Shown here piece after piece: positions 55,460 to 64,000 of a stretch of DNA of 64,000 nucleotides; the first letter of the stretch is position 1; every line of letters starts with the position of its first letter. The DNA is from Hyphomicrobium sp. (GTDB lineage: Bacteria > Pseudomonadota > Alphaproteobacteria > Rhizobiales > Hyphomicrobiaceae), in assembly GCA_030148725.1 (NCBI GenBank), contig JASBSU010000050.1, positions 1-64,000 of the forward strand. The letters run 5' to 3'. The notes beneath the pieces were generated by a model that made no database searches, was not told where the DNA came from, and worked only from the letters and a program-made list of their open reading frames with translations. A program made the position numbers and the translations under genes.

Positions 55460-57172
55460 ATGCGCATCGCCGCTGCGGTCACAGGTTTCATTTCGCTGAG
55501 TGCGCTCGCAGGAACGGCGATTGCCGCCGAGATGCCCGTCGTTTCGCGCATCGAGACCGTCACCGTTTTCCCGTCGGGCGCGGAAGCCACGCGAGCCGCG
55601 CGGCTGCCCATCGAAAAGGGCGAGCACACGCTCATCATCAGTGATCTGCCGGCCGAGGTCGTGCCGGGCTCGATCCGCGTCGAAGGCAAGGCGACCGCTG
55701 GCCTCGAGATCCAATCCGTCGATACGCGACGCCGGTATATTCCGCGTGCCGACCAGGAGGCGCTGCAGGCGGAGCGCAAGAGCATCGAGGATCAGATCGA
55801 GAAGCTGCGCGATGAGCGCGGTTTGATCCAAGGTCAGGAGGATGCCGCGCAGACGCAGAAGATGCTGCTGCAGAACCTCGCTGAGATGCCGGGCCGTCCG
55901 CAAGCGCAGGAGGGGCAGCCGGCTCCCGCGGCAGAGCCGGTGCCGCGAACGGACTGGCAGCAGGTCCTGTCGTTGATCGGGACAGGCATGGTCGATGCGC
56001 AGCGTTCAGCGCTCGATGCTGAGGTCAAGAAGCGCGACCTCGACCGCCGCGTCGAGGAACTGGAGAAGAAGCTGTCGGCGCTCGCGCCGGGCCGTCAAGA
56101 GCAGACCGAGGTGAAGGTGTTCGTCGTCGCTGCGGCGCCGCTCGAGGCCGACCTTTCCATTCGCTACCAGGTGCCGAGCGCGAGTTGGACGCCGCATTAC
56201 GATGCGCGGCTGGGCACCGGTTCGAAGACCGCGCCGCCGTCGCTGGAACTGGCGCGGCGGGCCGACATCACCCAACGCACCGGCGAAAACTGGGAGAACG
56301 TGGCGCTTCTCCTCTCGACCACGCGACCGACCGCGAATGCTTCTGCTCCGGATCTTGGAACGATCACCGTCGATTATCCGGCCGAGCCTCACCCGGTTGC
56401 CATGAGCGCGCCTGCCGCGCCGGCGCCGCTTGCCGAGTACGACGGCTTGTCCGAACGCCGGACCAAGCTTGCCGTGAGCCGGAATCGCGACTCGATGGCC
56501 GAGGCTGCGCCTTTGCTCGAAATCGCGCCGCAGGGTGCGAGTGCCGAGGTCGCGCCGTTCCAGGCAGTGTTTGCGGTTCCTGGGCGTCCCACTGTTCCGG
56601 CAACGGGAGAGTCCAAACGGGTCTTCCTGCAGCAGGATCAGGTCGAACCGGTTCTCACGGTGCGCACGGTGCCGAAGCTCGACGCGAAGGCCTACCTCTA
56701 CGCCAAGCTGCTGCTGCCGAAGGGGGCGCCGCTGCTGCCGGGCTCGGTCTCGCTGTTCCGCGATGGCACGTTCGTCGGATCGGGCGCTCTGCCGGCACTG
56801 GCCCCGGGTGAGGACTACGAACTCGGGTTCGGTGCGGACGACCAGATGCGCGTGCGCCATACGATCGCCAACGAGCAGCGCGGCGAGACCGGGCTCATCT
56901 CGTCGGCAAAGACCGACAGCCGCAACTTCCGCATCACGGTGAAGAACATGCACGAGCGGGCCGTGGGACTGGTCGTGCAGGACCAGATCCCGGTTTCGCA
57001 GAACGAGGATATCAAGGTCGAGTACGTCGGCCCGACGCCAACGAAAAAGGATGTCGACGGCAAGCGCGGGGTGATTTCCTTCGAGTCCAAGCTGGGGCCG
57101 GAGGAGGAGCGGCAGATCGAGTTCGGCTATCGCGTGATCTGGCCCGGCGCGCGCTCGATCGTTTACCGATAG
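55460..57172 (+). CDS. DUF4139/MuiA-type exported protein
   Basis: A 570-aa protein with a signal peptide (cleavage near AIAA-E). It has an N-terminal beta domain (IETVTVFPSGAEATRAARL), a coiled-coil middle (about residues 95-215, with ALQAERKSIEDQIEKLRDER) and a C-terminal immunoglobulin-like region typical of the DUF4139 (mucoidy inhibitor-like) family. In fungi the family affects mucilage or mucoidy; bacterial function is unknown. GGGGAGAGA lies before ATG 55460. It is downstream of serC, separated by 126 bases, and before purA. Confidence 0.85.
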   Translation: MRIAAAVTGFISLSALAGTAIAAEMPVVSRIETVTVFPSGAEATRAARLPIEKGEHTLIISDLPAEVVPGSIRVEGKATAGLEIQSVDTRRRYIPRADQEALQAERKSIEDQIEKLRDERGLIQGQEDAAQTQKMLLQNLAEMPGRPQAQEGQPAPAAEPVPRTDWQQVLSLIGTGMVDAQRSALDAEVKKRDLDRRVEELEKKLSALAPGRQEQTEVKVFVVAAAPLEADLSIRYQVPSASWTPHYDARLGTGSKTAPPSLELARRADITQRTGENWENVALLLSTTRPTANASAPDLGTITVDYPAEPHPVAMSAPAAPAPLAEYDGLSERRTKLAVSRNRDSMAEAAPLLEIAPQGASAEVAPFQAVFAVPGRPTVPATGESKRVFLQQDQVEPVLTVRTVPKLDAKAYLYAKLLLPKGAPLLPGSVSLFRDGTFVGSGALPALAPGEDYELGFGADDQMRVRHTIANEQRGETGLISSAKTDSRNFRITVKNMHERAVGLVVQDQIPVSQNEDIKVEYVGPTPTKKDVDGKRGVISFESKLGPEEERQIEFGYRVIWPGARSIVYR

Positions 57173-57310
57173 GCACCAAAAACCTCGATTTTCCGGCCCC
57201 GGCCGTCCGCCGGCCCCCTGTAGGGGGTTGGCAGCGGCGAATCTGCGCTATAAGGCCCCGGATGGCCCTGGAAACCGTTCCGGGGCCTAATCGTGAGTGG
57301 GACTTGGATT

Positions 57311-58603
<1,293 letters not shown>

Positions 58604-58610
58604 GTTCTGC

Positions 58611-59039
58611 TCAGGTGGGCGTAGGTGGCGGCAGCGTATCGTAGCAGGGGACATCATCGACGGTGATGTCCCAAAGCGGCTGCGAGCGCTTGAAGATCAC
58701 CATTTCGGGCTCGAACCACGCGTTATCGTCGACCGCGCCAGCCACGATTCCAATCACGCCCGGACGCCCCGAGCTTTCAGAGAACAGCCGGCTTCCGCAC
58801 GTCGGGCAGAACCGCCGCGTGACCGTGTTGCCGCTGTCGGCCGTGACGATGTGGGTTTTGGTCTCGCCTGAGATCGTGACGCCATCCGACTTGAAGCGCG
58901 CGATGGAAAGGTGGCCGCCACCCGATATCCGCTGGCAGTCGGTGCAGTGACACTGGACCATCAGCAGCGGTGGCGCGGCTACAGAGAAACTGACCGCTCC
59001 GCACAGGCAACGCCCGGTCGCAAATGGCTTTTCCGTCAT
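58611..59039 (-). CDS. GFA-family (glutathione-dependent formaldehyde-activating-like) protein
   Basis: A 142-aa GFA-domain protein. The Cys motifs are CLCGAV (about residues 11-16), CHCTDCQR (about 31) and FCPTCGSRLF (about 75), which bind zinc in this fold. Real GFA activity is debated; many homologues lack it. ATG 59039 is chosen because GGGAG lies seven bases before it; an upstream ATG at 59057 is in frame. Convergent with purA. Confidence 0.88.
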   Translation of the reverse strand: MTEKPFATGRCLCGAVSFSVAAPPLLMVQCHCTDCQRISGGGHLSIARFKSDGVTISGETKTHIVTADSGNTVTRRFCPTCGSRLFSESSGRPGVIGIVAGAVDDNAWFEPEMVIFKRSQPLWDITVDDVPCYDTLPPPTPT

Positions 59040-59119
59040 GCTGCAGGCTCCCGTCATCGGCGATGGAGATTAGGAGCGCGCGAAGAGCGATTCAATCTGC
59101 GCGGGGATGAACAAAGAAA

Positions 59120-59160
59120 GAGGGCATCCACAACTCTCCTAAGGGGAGGTGGATGCCCTC
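59120..59160. repeat. Long hairpin with an anti-Shine-Dalgarno-like apex
   Basis: A 12-bp perfect stem (59120-59131 with 59149-59160) encloses an inner CTCC/GGAG helix. The apex region contains CTCCT, which mimics the anti-SD of 16S rRNA, and GGGGAGG on the facing strand. A-rich before, AT-rich after. It may be a bidirectional terminator, a small RNA or a leader element. Confidence 0.6.
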
Positions 59161-59325
59161 TGAATAGTTGGACCCGTGCCTCGACGAGGGGATGGGGGGA
59201 GGGGAGGCGAGGCCCGTGTCCGCATGGATAATGTGCCAGGCAGATGTTGGTTCCCGCGACCTGGAAAATAATTAGAGCTTATGCTCGCGGCGCAAAAAGC
59301 TGAAAAATCGGCTGGCCAAAAAGAA

Positions 59326-59350
59326 AGCGCCCGGCCGATGGGCCGAGCGC
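59326..59350 (-). terminator. Intrinsic terminator of the 25-aa peptide transcript
   Basis: On the minus strand, a GC stem (GCGCTCGGCC with GGCCGGGCGC, one mismatch) with a CATC loop is followed by TTTCTTTTT. It lies 23 bases beyond the peptide stop codon. Confidence 0.82.
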
Positions 59351-59372
59351 GTTCACGCCGGTAACTGCCTGC

Positions 59373-59450
59373 TTAGATCACGTTGAAAATGTTCAGCAGG
59401 ATGATGATGCTGATCGGCACGCCGAGCAGCCACAGAACTACGCTGCGCAT
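59373..59450 (-). CDS. 25-aa hydrophobic membrane peptide
   Basis: A 25-codon frame (MRSVVLWLLGVPISIIILL and six more residues) preceded by a strong GAGGAG, seven bases from ATG 59450, and followed by a terminator. It forms a single membrane helix with an N-terminal basic residue and a Pro-Gly kink (LLGVPI). Short peptides with the pattern WLLGVP(I)xIIILL occur in many proteobacteria, to my recollection, but no function is assigned. It lies about 90 bases downstream of the exported deaminase gene on the same strand. Confidence 0.7.
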   Translation of the reverse strand: MRSVVLWLLGVPISIIILLNIFNVI

Positions 59451-59540
59451 TGGTCAACTCCTCAGTGCGGTGGTTCGGCGGATAAACTCGCGGCACTGAC
59501 AAGAGTTCCCAGGGCCCGCCCTGGGTTCCCCCCGCTGTCG

Positions 59541-60074
59541 CTACTTGGGAGCCGGGAAAAGCGTCATGGCCTCCGGTGCGAGGACGCCGCCGGTCAAGTC
59601 GATGTCGGCGAAGGGCGTTGCCGCGGCGATCTGCTGCGCGGTGATGTCGATCTGGCCGATGCGCGTCGCGAGTTCGGCGATCGAGGCTGCGTAGACCACC
59701 CGCTTGATGCCGCACCAAATGATGGCGCCCATGCACATCACGCACGGCTCGCCCGACGTGTAGAGCGTGGTGCCCTTCAATGCGTCAGGGCCATGCGCAT
59801 CGAGGAAGGCTCTGATGGCGACCATTTCGCCGTGGGCCGTCGGGTCGGCATTGCGCCGGGCGCTGTTAAAGCCAGTTGCGAGCACGACGCCGCCCTGCAC
59901 GATGACGGTGCCGAATGGATAGTCGCCCTTTTTGGCCTGATCGACCGCGAGCTGCATGAAGCGCTGGTCATCGGGCAGCACGGGCGAGGACACCGCTCGC
60001 CCTTCTGCCTTGAGACTGAGCGCCTGGGCGGCGATGAGCATGCCCGCGCCACCGATTACCGTCCGCCGATCCAT
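59541..60074 (-). CDS. Exported nucleoside/cytidine deaminase-like protein (Tat signal)
   Basis: A 177-aa zinc deaminase. Residues 1-27 carry a twin-arginine-like signal (MDRRTVIGGAGMLIAAQAL), unusual for this fold. The catalytic motif is HGEMVAIRA (His and Glu) followed by PCVMCMGA (two zinc Cys), as in the cytidine/deoxycytidylate deaminase family, including guanine and tRNA deaminases. Substrate is unknown; an exported enzyme could act on extracellular nucleobases. It is upstream of the 25-aa peptide on the same strand. ATG 60074. Confidence 0.85.
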   Translation of the reverse strand: MDRRTVIGGAGMLIAAQALSLKAEGRAVSSPVLPDDQRFMQLAVDQAKKGDYPFGTVIVQGGVVLATGFNSARRNADPTAHGEMVAIRAFLDAHGPDALKGTTLYTSGEPCVMCMGAIIWCGIKRVVYAASIAELATRIGQIDITAQQIAAATPFADIDLTGGVLAPEAMTLFPAPK

Positions 60075-60134
60075 ATGGGATCTCCCAGCCGTTGCGTTGC
60101 GGCCAGGCTAACCGAAGCTCGTGAAGAAGATCAT

Positions 60135-60692
60135 CTATGAGGTGTGGATGCCCGCAACGAGGCCATGCGCCTCCTTAGCGGCGCCCTCAATGAGTTCGGC
60201 GGCCAGAAGGCGGCGCGGGTCGACTGGGCCGGGGAGCGTGATCTGCCCGGGTGGCACCATGTGGAAGCCGAAGCGGCCGTAGTACGGCTCATCGCCGACG
60301 AGCAGCACCAGCTCGATGTTGCCGGCTTTGGCGGTCGTGATGGCCTCGGTGATCAGGCGCGTGCCAAAGCCCTGGCTGGCGAAGTCGGGATCGACAGCGA
60401 CCGGGCCAAGAAGGACGGCGCCCGGCTTCCCGCCAATCGCGATCGGCGTGATGCGTACGGCGGCGATCAGTCGATCGCCGAGAAGGATGGCACGGCAGTA
60501 GGGTGAGACGGCGGGCGTGCCTTCGCGGACGCGGTAGGCGGTGCGCGTGAAGCGTCCCGGTCCGAAGACCTTATCGTGAAGCTGCGATATTGCGGGAAGG
60601 TCTTCCGGCGCGACGGGTCGGCTGATGAATTGAGGCGACATGGAGGGCGAGGCTCTCGACACGAGACGCGCGGGCGAGGCCGGCGTGCTCAT
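60135..60692 (-). CDS. GNAT N-acetyltransferase
   Basis: A 185-aa GNAT-fold acetyltransferase. The acetyl-CoA loop is VDPDFASQGFGTRLITEAI. The YYGRFGFHMVPPGQITLPGP block resembles YhbS-type enzymes. The C-terminal end includes LAAELIEGAAKEAHG. The start is ATG 60692; ATG 60641 (codon 18) would drop a Ser/Pro-rich segment. Substrate unknown. It follows the NUDIX gene on the same strand, about 150 bases away. Confidence 0.87.
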   Translation of the reverse strand: MSTPASPARLVSRASPSMSPQFISRPVAPEDLPAISQLHDKVFGPGRFTRTAYRVREGTPAVSPYCRAILLGDRLIAAVRITPIAIGGKPGAVLLGPVAVDPDFASQGFGTRLITEAITTAKAGNIELVLLVGDEPYYGRFGFHMVPPGQITLPGPVDPRRLLAAELIEGAAKEAHGLVAGIHTS

Positions 60693-60845
60693 TTCTGCAA
60701 CGGACGCTTAGATACGGGCGGTACGCATCGGCGCACCACCTCGTCGCAGTTCAGATCCTCGTAGCCTTCTGACCATGTGGCGCGCTGTAGCACGGCGCCA
60801 ATCGAGGGTCCAGGGGACGCTGGCGCGCAGGGGGCTGGCGCCGTT

Positions 60846-61382
60846 CTACCACGCCCGGATCCGAGGTTTGCCGGACAGGATTTCGGCAAGGCGCCGCGCG
60901 GTGCCGGCGTTGAGATCGGGCGGCAGGGCATCAGGTGCGAACAGCTTGTGCTCGGCGATCTCGTGGTTGGGCTTCGGCACCCGGTTTTGTTGCCAATGGC
61001 GCGCCACGAACAGCGCGACGTGATCATTGGGAAAAATCGCCTGGTTGGAATAGATGCCGAACAGCTCCGCCGGCTGCATGAGGACGACGCCGGCCTCTTC
61101 CTCGATCTCGCGGGTCAGTGCGTCCTCGACCGTCTCGCCGCGCTCGACGCCGCCGCCGGGAAAGTGCCAGCCAGGACGATAAGTGTGGCGGATCAAAAGG
61201 ACGCGATTGTCAGCATCGAGCAAGGCTGCCTGCGCTCCGAGCGTCAAGCCGCGCGACAGGCGCCAATAGCGCTGCAGAACCTTGGTGACGATCGTTCGTG
61301 CCGGCAAAACGGCGCTCCCTGTTGCGCGACCATTCGCACCCTGCGATGGCACATCGGTACACGCGGATTGCGTGCCCGACAT
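60846..61382 (-). CDS. NUDIX hydrolase
   Basis: A 178-aa NUDIX protein. The Nudix box is intact: GGGVERGETVEDALTREIEEEAGV around residues 69-92 supplies the metal sites. The start at ATG 61382 (MSGTQSACTD) was chosen; the frame is open further upstream without homology. The substrate (nucleoside diphosphate derivative) cannot be assigned. It is divergent from the metallophosphoesterase at 61441, with about 60 bases between. Confidence 0.88.
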   Translation of the reverse strand: MSGTQSACTDVPSQGANGRATGSAVLPARTIVTKVLQRYWRLSRGLTLGAQAALLDADNRVLLIRHTYRPGWHFPGGGVERGETVEDALTREIEEEAGVVLMQPAELFGIYSNQAIFPNDHVALFVARHWQQNRVPKPNHEIAEHKLFAPDALPPDLNAGTARRLAEILSGKPRIRAW

Positions 61383-61440
61383 GCTAAGTTGGGCACGATA
61401 ACCTGCCCGATGAACCTTAACGGCGGCCAACGATCGCGCG

Positions 61441-62403
61441 ATGAACGAAACGATCCCGTCCGATACCATCACGACCGACACGATCACATTGGCGCACGTG
61501 TCCGATGTGCATCTTTCTCCGTTGACGGGATTGGCGCTACGGCACCTCAACGTCAAGCGCGGACTTGGATACATCAACTGGCGTCGGCAGCGGCAGCGCG
61601 TACATAAGCGCTCGGCGCTGGATGCCATCGTCGCCGATTTGAAATCGCATCAGCCCGACCATGTCGCCGTGACCGGCGATCTCATCAATCTCGGTCTACC
61701 GGCGGAATACGAGGCGGCGACGCAATGGTTGCACGATCTGGGGACGCCGCAGGGTGTGACGGTCGTGCCGGGCAATCATGACATCTACACGACGCTGGGC
61801 AGCGATCCGGGTGTTGCGCGGTGGGCGGACTACATGCACGCGGACGCGTGGGGCGCGCAGTATTCGGCGCCAGGGACTTTGCAGTTTCCGTTCGTGCGCC
61901 GGGTCGGGCCGGTGGCACTGATCGGCGTCAATTCGGCGGTGGAGACACCGCCGTTCATTGCAGCCGGTGAAGTGGGAGACCCGCAGCTCGCCAAGCTCGA
62001 CACGCTGCTGCAACGGCTGGAAGCCGACGGCATGATCCGCGTGGTGCTGATCCACCATCCTCCGTTGCCGGGCCAAGCGCCGCCGCGGCGCGCGCTACGC
62101 GATGCAGGACCATTGTCGCGCGTTCTTGCGCAGCGTGGTGCAGAGCTTGTGCTGCATGGTCACAATCATCGTGACAGCCACATGGATTTCGCACGCTTGC
62201 CGGAAGTCGGCGGCGGGAGCGTGCCGGTGATCGGCGTTGCTTCGGGCTCGGCGCTGCATGCGCACGGAAACGAACCGCTCGGTCGCTACAATCTTCTGCG
62301 CATTGGACGCAGTGCATCCGGCGTGCATATCGAGTGTGTGACGCGCGGCATCGAGGCGGGCGGTCATTCGGTCGTGCAGATCGAACGCAAGCTGCTGACG
62401 TGA
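61441..62403 (+). CDS. Metallophosphoesterase (cytosolic)
   Basis: A 320-aa calcineurin-like phosphoesterase. Metal blocks: LAHVSDVHLSPL (Asp, His), VAVTGDLINLG, VVPGNHDIYTT, VVLIHHPPLPG and VLHGHNHRDSH. No signal peptide is present. The length is typical of the cpdA/YfcE-like broad group; a cyclic-nucleotide or phospholipid-phosphate substrate is possible. It is divergent from the NUDIX gene. Confidence 0.9.
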   Translation: MNETIPSDTITTDTITLAHVSDVHLSPLTGLALRHLNVKRGLGYINWRRQRQRVHKRSALDAIVADLKSHQPDHVAVTGDLINLGLPAEYEAATQWLHDLGTPQGVTVVPGNHDIYTTLGSDPGVARWADYMHADAWGAQYSAPGTLQFPFVRRVGPVALIGVNSAVETPPFIAAGEVGDPQLAKLDTLLQRLEADGMIRVVLIHHPPLPGQAPPRRALRDAGPLSRVLAQRGAELVLHGHNHRDSHMDFARLPEVGGGSVPVIGVASGSALHAHGNEPLGRYNLLRIGRSASGVHIECVTRGIEAGGHSVVQIERKLLT

Positions 62404-62664
62404 CAGCGCTCTGAAGCGCTAAAAGCTGTGAGGCAATCGCATCTTTTGCGCGCTCTGTTGTCGCACGGTCTGAGCGATAGCCTGTCGCATAACCAGCGTT
62501 TCCGCGCTCTATGCACAACGCCTGCGCAGCTGTTGGCGGCGGTTCTGCCGCTTGCACAAATCTATGGCGCAGATGTCACGCATGCACGTCGTCATGCTGG
62601 GTGCGCGGTTCTCCCCATTCATCCGCCGCCGTGACACTATATAGGGCTACGGGGTGACGAGCGG

Positions 62665-63807
62665 ATGGAGCGCCCCGGTCAGGCGGGGCGAATGCAAGTG
62701 CGGCTGTTCCGAAGAAACATTCGGCTGAACCTTGCGCTGCAGGGCGGAGGTGCTCATGGCGCCTTCACCTGGGGTGTGCTCGACCGTCTGCTGGAAGACG
62801 AAGAGCTGGACATCAGCTGGGTCAGTGCGACGAGCGCCGGCGCGGTGAATGCCGTCGCGATCGCGGCCGGCCTCAGTGAAGGTGGAAAATCTTCCGCGCG
62901 CACCAAGCTGCGCGGCGTGTGGGAGGCCGTGCATAAGGCCGGCGTTCCTGACCTCATGCGCCTCAACCCATTTCTCTATGGCCTTTCGCGTGCGCCGCAG
63001 CTCGCGCAGATGGCGAGCCTGTGGTCGCCATACGAGTTCAATCCGCTGGGCTTCGATCCCTTACGTCGGCTGCTCTCGGAAAGCATCGACTTCGAGAAGC
63101 TGCGTAATGCGTCGCCCATCGAGTTGCTGATTGCTGCGACCGAAGTTGCCAGTGGTCGCGCCCGCATCTTCCGTCGCAATGAACTCACTGTTGAAGCGGT
63201 GCTGGCATCGGCCTGTCTGCCGACGCTGCATCATGCGGTGGAGATCGACGGTGTTGCCTATTGGGATGGTGGCTTCTCCGCCAACCCCGATATCAAGACG
63301 CTCGCCATGGAGAGCCCGGTCGAAGACACTCTGATCGTGCAGCTCAGTCCGCTGGTGCGGCAGGGTTTGCCGACCGGCGTGCGCGAGATCGGCCTGCACG
63401 TCAATCGGCTCGCCTTCAACGCGCCGCTGATACGGGAGATCGAGCTGATCGAGACCGTGCGTGAGTGCTGGCAGGGACGGCTCGGCGGTCCGCGCGGACG
63501 TTATGCCAAGCTCGCGACGCATCGCTTCCATCTCATCGAGGCGGGGCGCTATACCAGCGCGCTCAGCGCCGACAGTACGATGAAGCCCGACTGGACGCTG
63601 CTGAACTATCTCTTCAGTGCGGGCCGCGACGAGGCCGACAAATGGCTCGGACAGCACCGCGCGAGCATCGGACGGCGCGCCACGGTGGATCTCAGAGAGC
63701 GCTTCTTAACCCCGCAGCGGGAGTCCCAAGGCTCTGGGTCCGGGGTCGCCGACGGACGAGACTCTGCAAAGGCGAAGGTAAGCGCAACAGCCGATATTCC
63801 CGACTGA
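62665..63807 (+). CDS. Patatin-like phospholipase
   Basis: A 380-aa patatin-domain lipid acyl hydrolase. The oxyanion loop is LALQGGGAHGAFTWG; the nucleophile Ser lies in SATSAGAVNAVA, in which Ala replaces the usual first Gly of G-x-S-x-G. The catalytic Asp is in YWDGGFSANPD. The domain order and length match family members that act on phospholipids or polyhydroxybutyrate. The disordered C-terminal 40 residues are variable. ATG 62665 is the start. No signal peptide is present. Confidence 0.9.
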   Translation: MERPGQAGRMQVRLFRRNIRLNLALQGGGAHGAFTWGVLDRLLEDEELDISWVSATSAGAVNAVAIAAGLSEGGKSSARTKLRGVWEAVHKAGVPDLMRLNPFLYGLSRAPQLAQMASLWSPYEFNPLGFDPLRRLLSESIDFEKLRNASPIELLIAATEVASGRARIFRRNELTVEAVLASACLPTLHHAVEIDGVAYWDGGFSANPDIKTLAMESPVEDTLIVQLSPLVRQGLPTGVREIGLHVNRLAFNAPLIREIELIETVRECWQGRLGGPRGRYAKLATHRFHLIEAGRYTSALSADSTMKPDWTLLNYLFSAGRDEADKWLGQHRASIGRRATVDLRERFLTPQRESQGSGSGVADGRDSAKAKVSATADIPD

Positions 63808-63876
63808 ATATAGCGCTCGACTATGACGTCGGCGCCCGACTAACATGCCGCCGAAATGGCATGGAGGTCATTCGTC

Positions 63877-64000
63877 ATGAGGTCAGGTTCGCGCGCCGTC
63901 TTCGGTGCACTTGGGTCGATGCTCGTCGCTTCGCTGGCGATGCTGGCCGTAACGGCGCCGTTGCGAGCCCAAGGGCAGGCCGGCCCGGCAACGTCTTCCC
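63877..64000 (+). CDS. Partial exported protein, C-terminus beyond window
   Basis: The frame starts at ATG 63877, preceded by GGAGG, and continues open to the window end (41 codons). The N-terminus is a signal peptide (MRSGSRAVFGALGSMLVASL, cleavage near RAQ). The mature start is Ala/Gly-rich. No family can be named from this fragment. Confidence 0.7.
   Translation, partial: MRSGSRAVFGALGSMLVASLAMLAVTAPLRAQGQAGPATSS

Larger units (their letters stand above)
59040..59372. other. 333-base non-coding stretch with a large hairpin and a terminator
   Basis: No coding frame is convincing. The stretch carries a long hairpin at 59120-59160 (12-bp outer stem plus an inner helix) and a minus-strand terminator at 59326-59350. 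It contains the upstream region of the GFA gene and the 3' end of the 25-aa peptide transcript. Confidence 0.6.

Noticed and set aside
54224-55903. Long open frame (559 codons) on the minus strand over serC and the start of the DUF4139 gene
   Set aside because: Antisense to two well-supported genes, no ribosome binding site and no recognisable domain.

Overview
The window is a dense, GC-rich stretch of a Gram-negative alphaproteobacterial chromosome, most likely Hyphomicrobiales (a Hyphomicrobium-like lineage). This is inferred from gene order (tolQRAB-pal-cpoB-tilS-ftsH-glmM; HDAC-xseB-dxs-tlyA; zapA-6S RNA-fau; yebC-ruvC-ruvA-ruvB), from families typical of the group (DUF992, TIGR02301, alphaproteobacterial SerC), from Omp25-like outer-membrane barrels, and from perfect TTAA-N7-TTAA CtrA-type boxes. 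I see no tRNA, rRNA, CRISPR array, insertion sequence, phage gene or integration scar.

Layout. 1-11.3 kb: envelope and housekeeping genes (a left-truncated L,D-transpeptidase, LysE-type exporter, NUDIX/TIGR02301 pair, HMCES/YedK DNA-protein crosslink repair protein, a Clp-N-domain coiled-coil protein, FAD-linked oxidase, TsaC, an exported protein of unknown function, a histone-deacetylase-like amidohydrolase). 11.3-20.2 kb: xseB, a cationic exported mini-protein, dxs, exported Mn-type SOD, tlyA, an RlmD/TrmA-type methyltransferase, a sirtuin and gap. 20.4-31.7 kb: zapA, a 6S RNA, fau, a YmdB-type phosphoesterase, yebC and ruvC/ruvA/ruvB with membrane or exported proteins interspersed.

32.8-52 kb is the centrepiece: an expanded Tol-Pal region. 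ybgC is separated from tolQ by an HU protein and envelope genes. A 51-codon frame sits between tolR and tolA. Three tandem, nearly identical 39-44 aa lipoprotein genes lie between tolB and pal. A second Pal-like OmpA-domain protein with an N-terminal YbgF/BamD-like segment sits between pal and cpoB. tilS, ftsH (with an RpoH-like promoter), folP and glmM follow. 52-54 kb carries two tandem outer-membrane barrels, the first preceded by two perfect CtrA-type boxes. 54-64 kb holds serC, a DUF4139 protein, purA, a GFA protein, a 25-aa membrane peptide, a Tat-type exported nucleoside deaminase, GNAT, NUDIX, a phosphoesterase, a patatin and a right-truncated exported protein.

The most novel-looking signal is the mini-lipoprotein triplet. 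It encodes three consecutive lipopeptide precursors sharing the mature start CRREEPAPLKLGAD, each with its own strong ribosome binding site. It is followed by a strong terminator and lies downstream of a CtrA-type box. Its position in the Tol-Pal cluster suggests an envelope role under cell-cycle control; this is inference. Functions are assigned by recognised motifs and gene context only, as no database search was possible.
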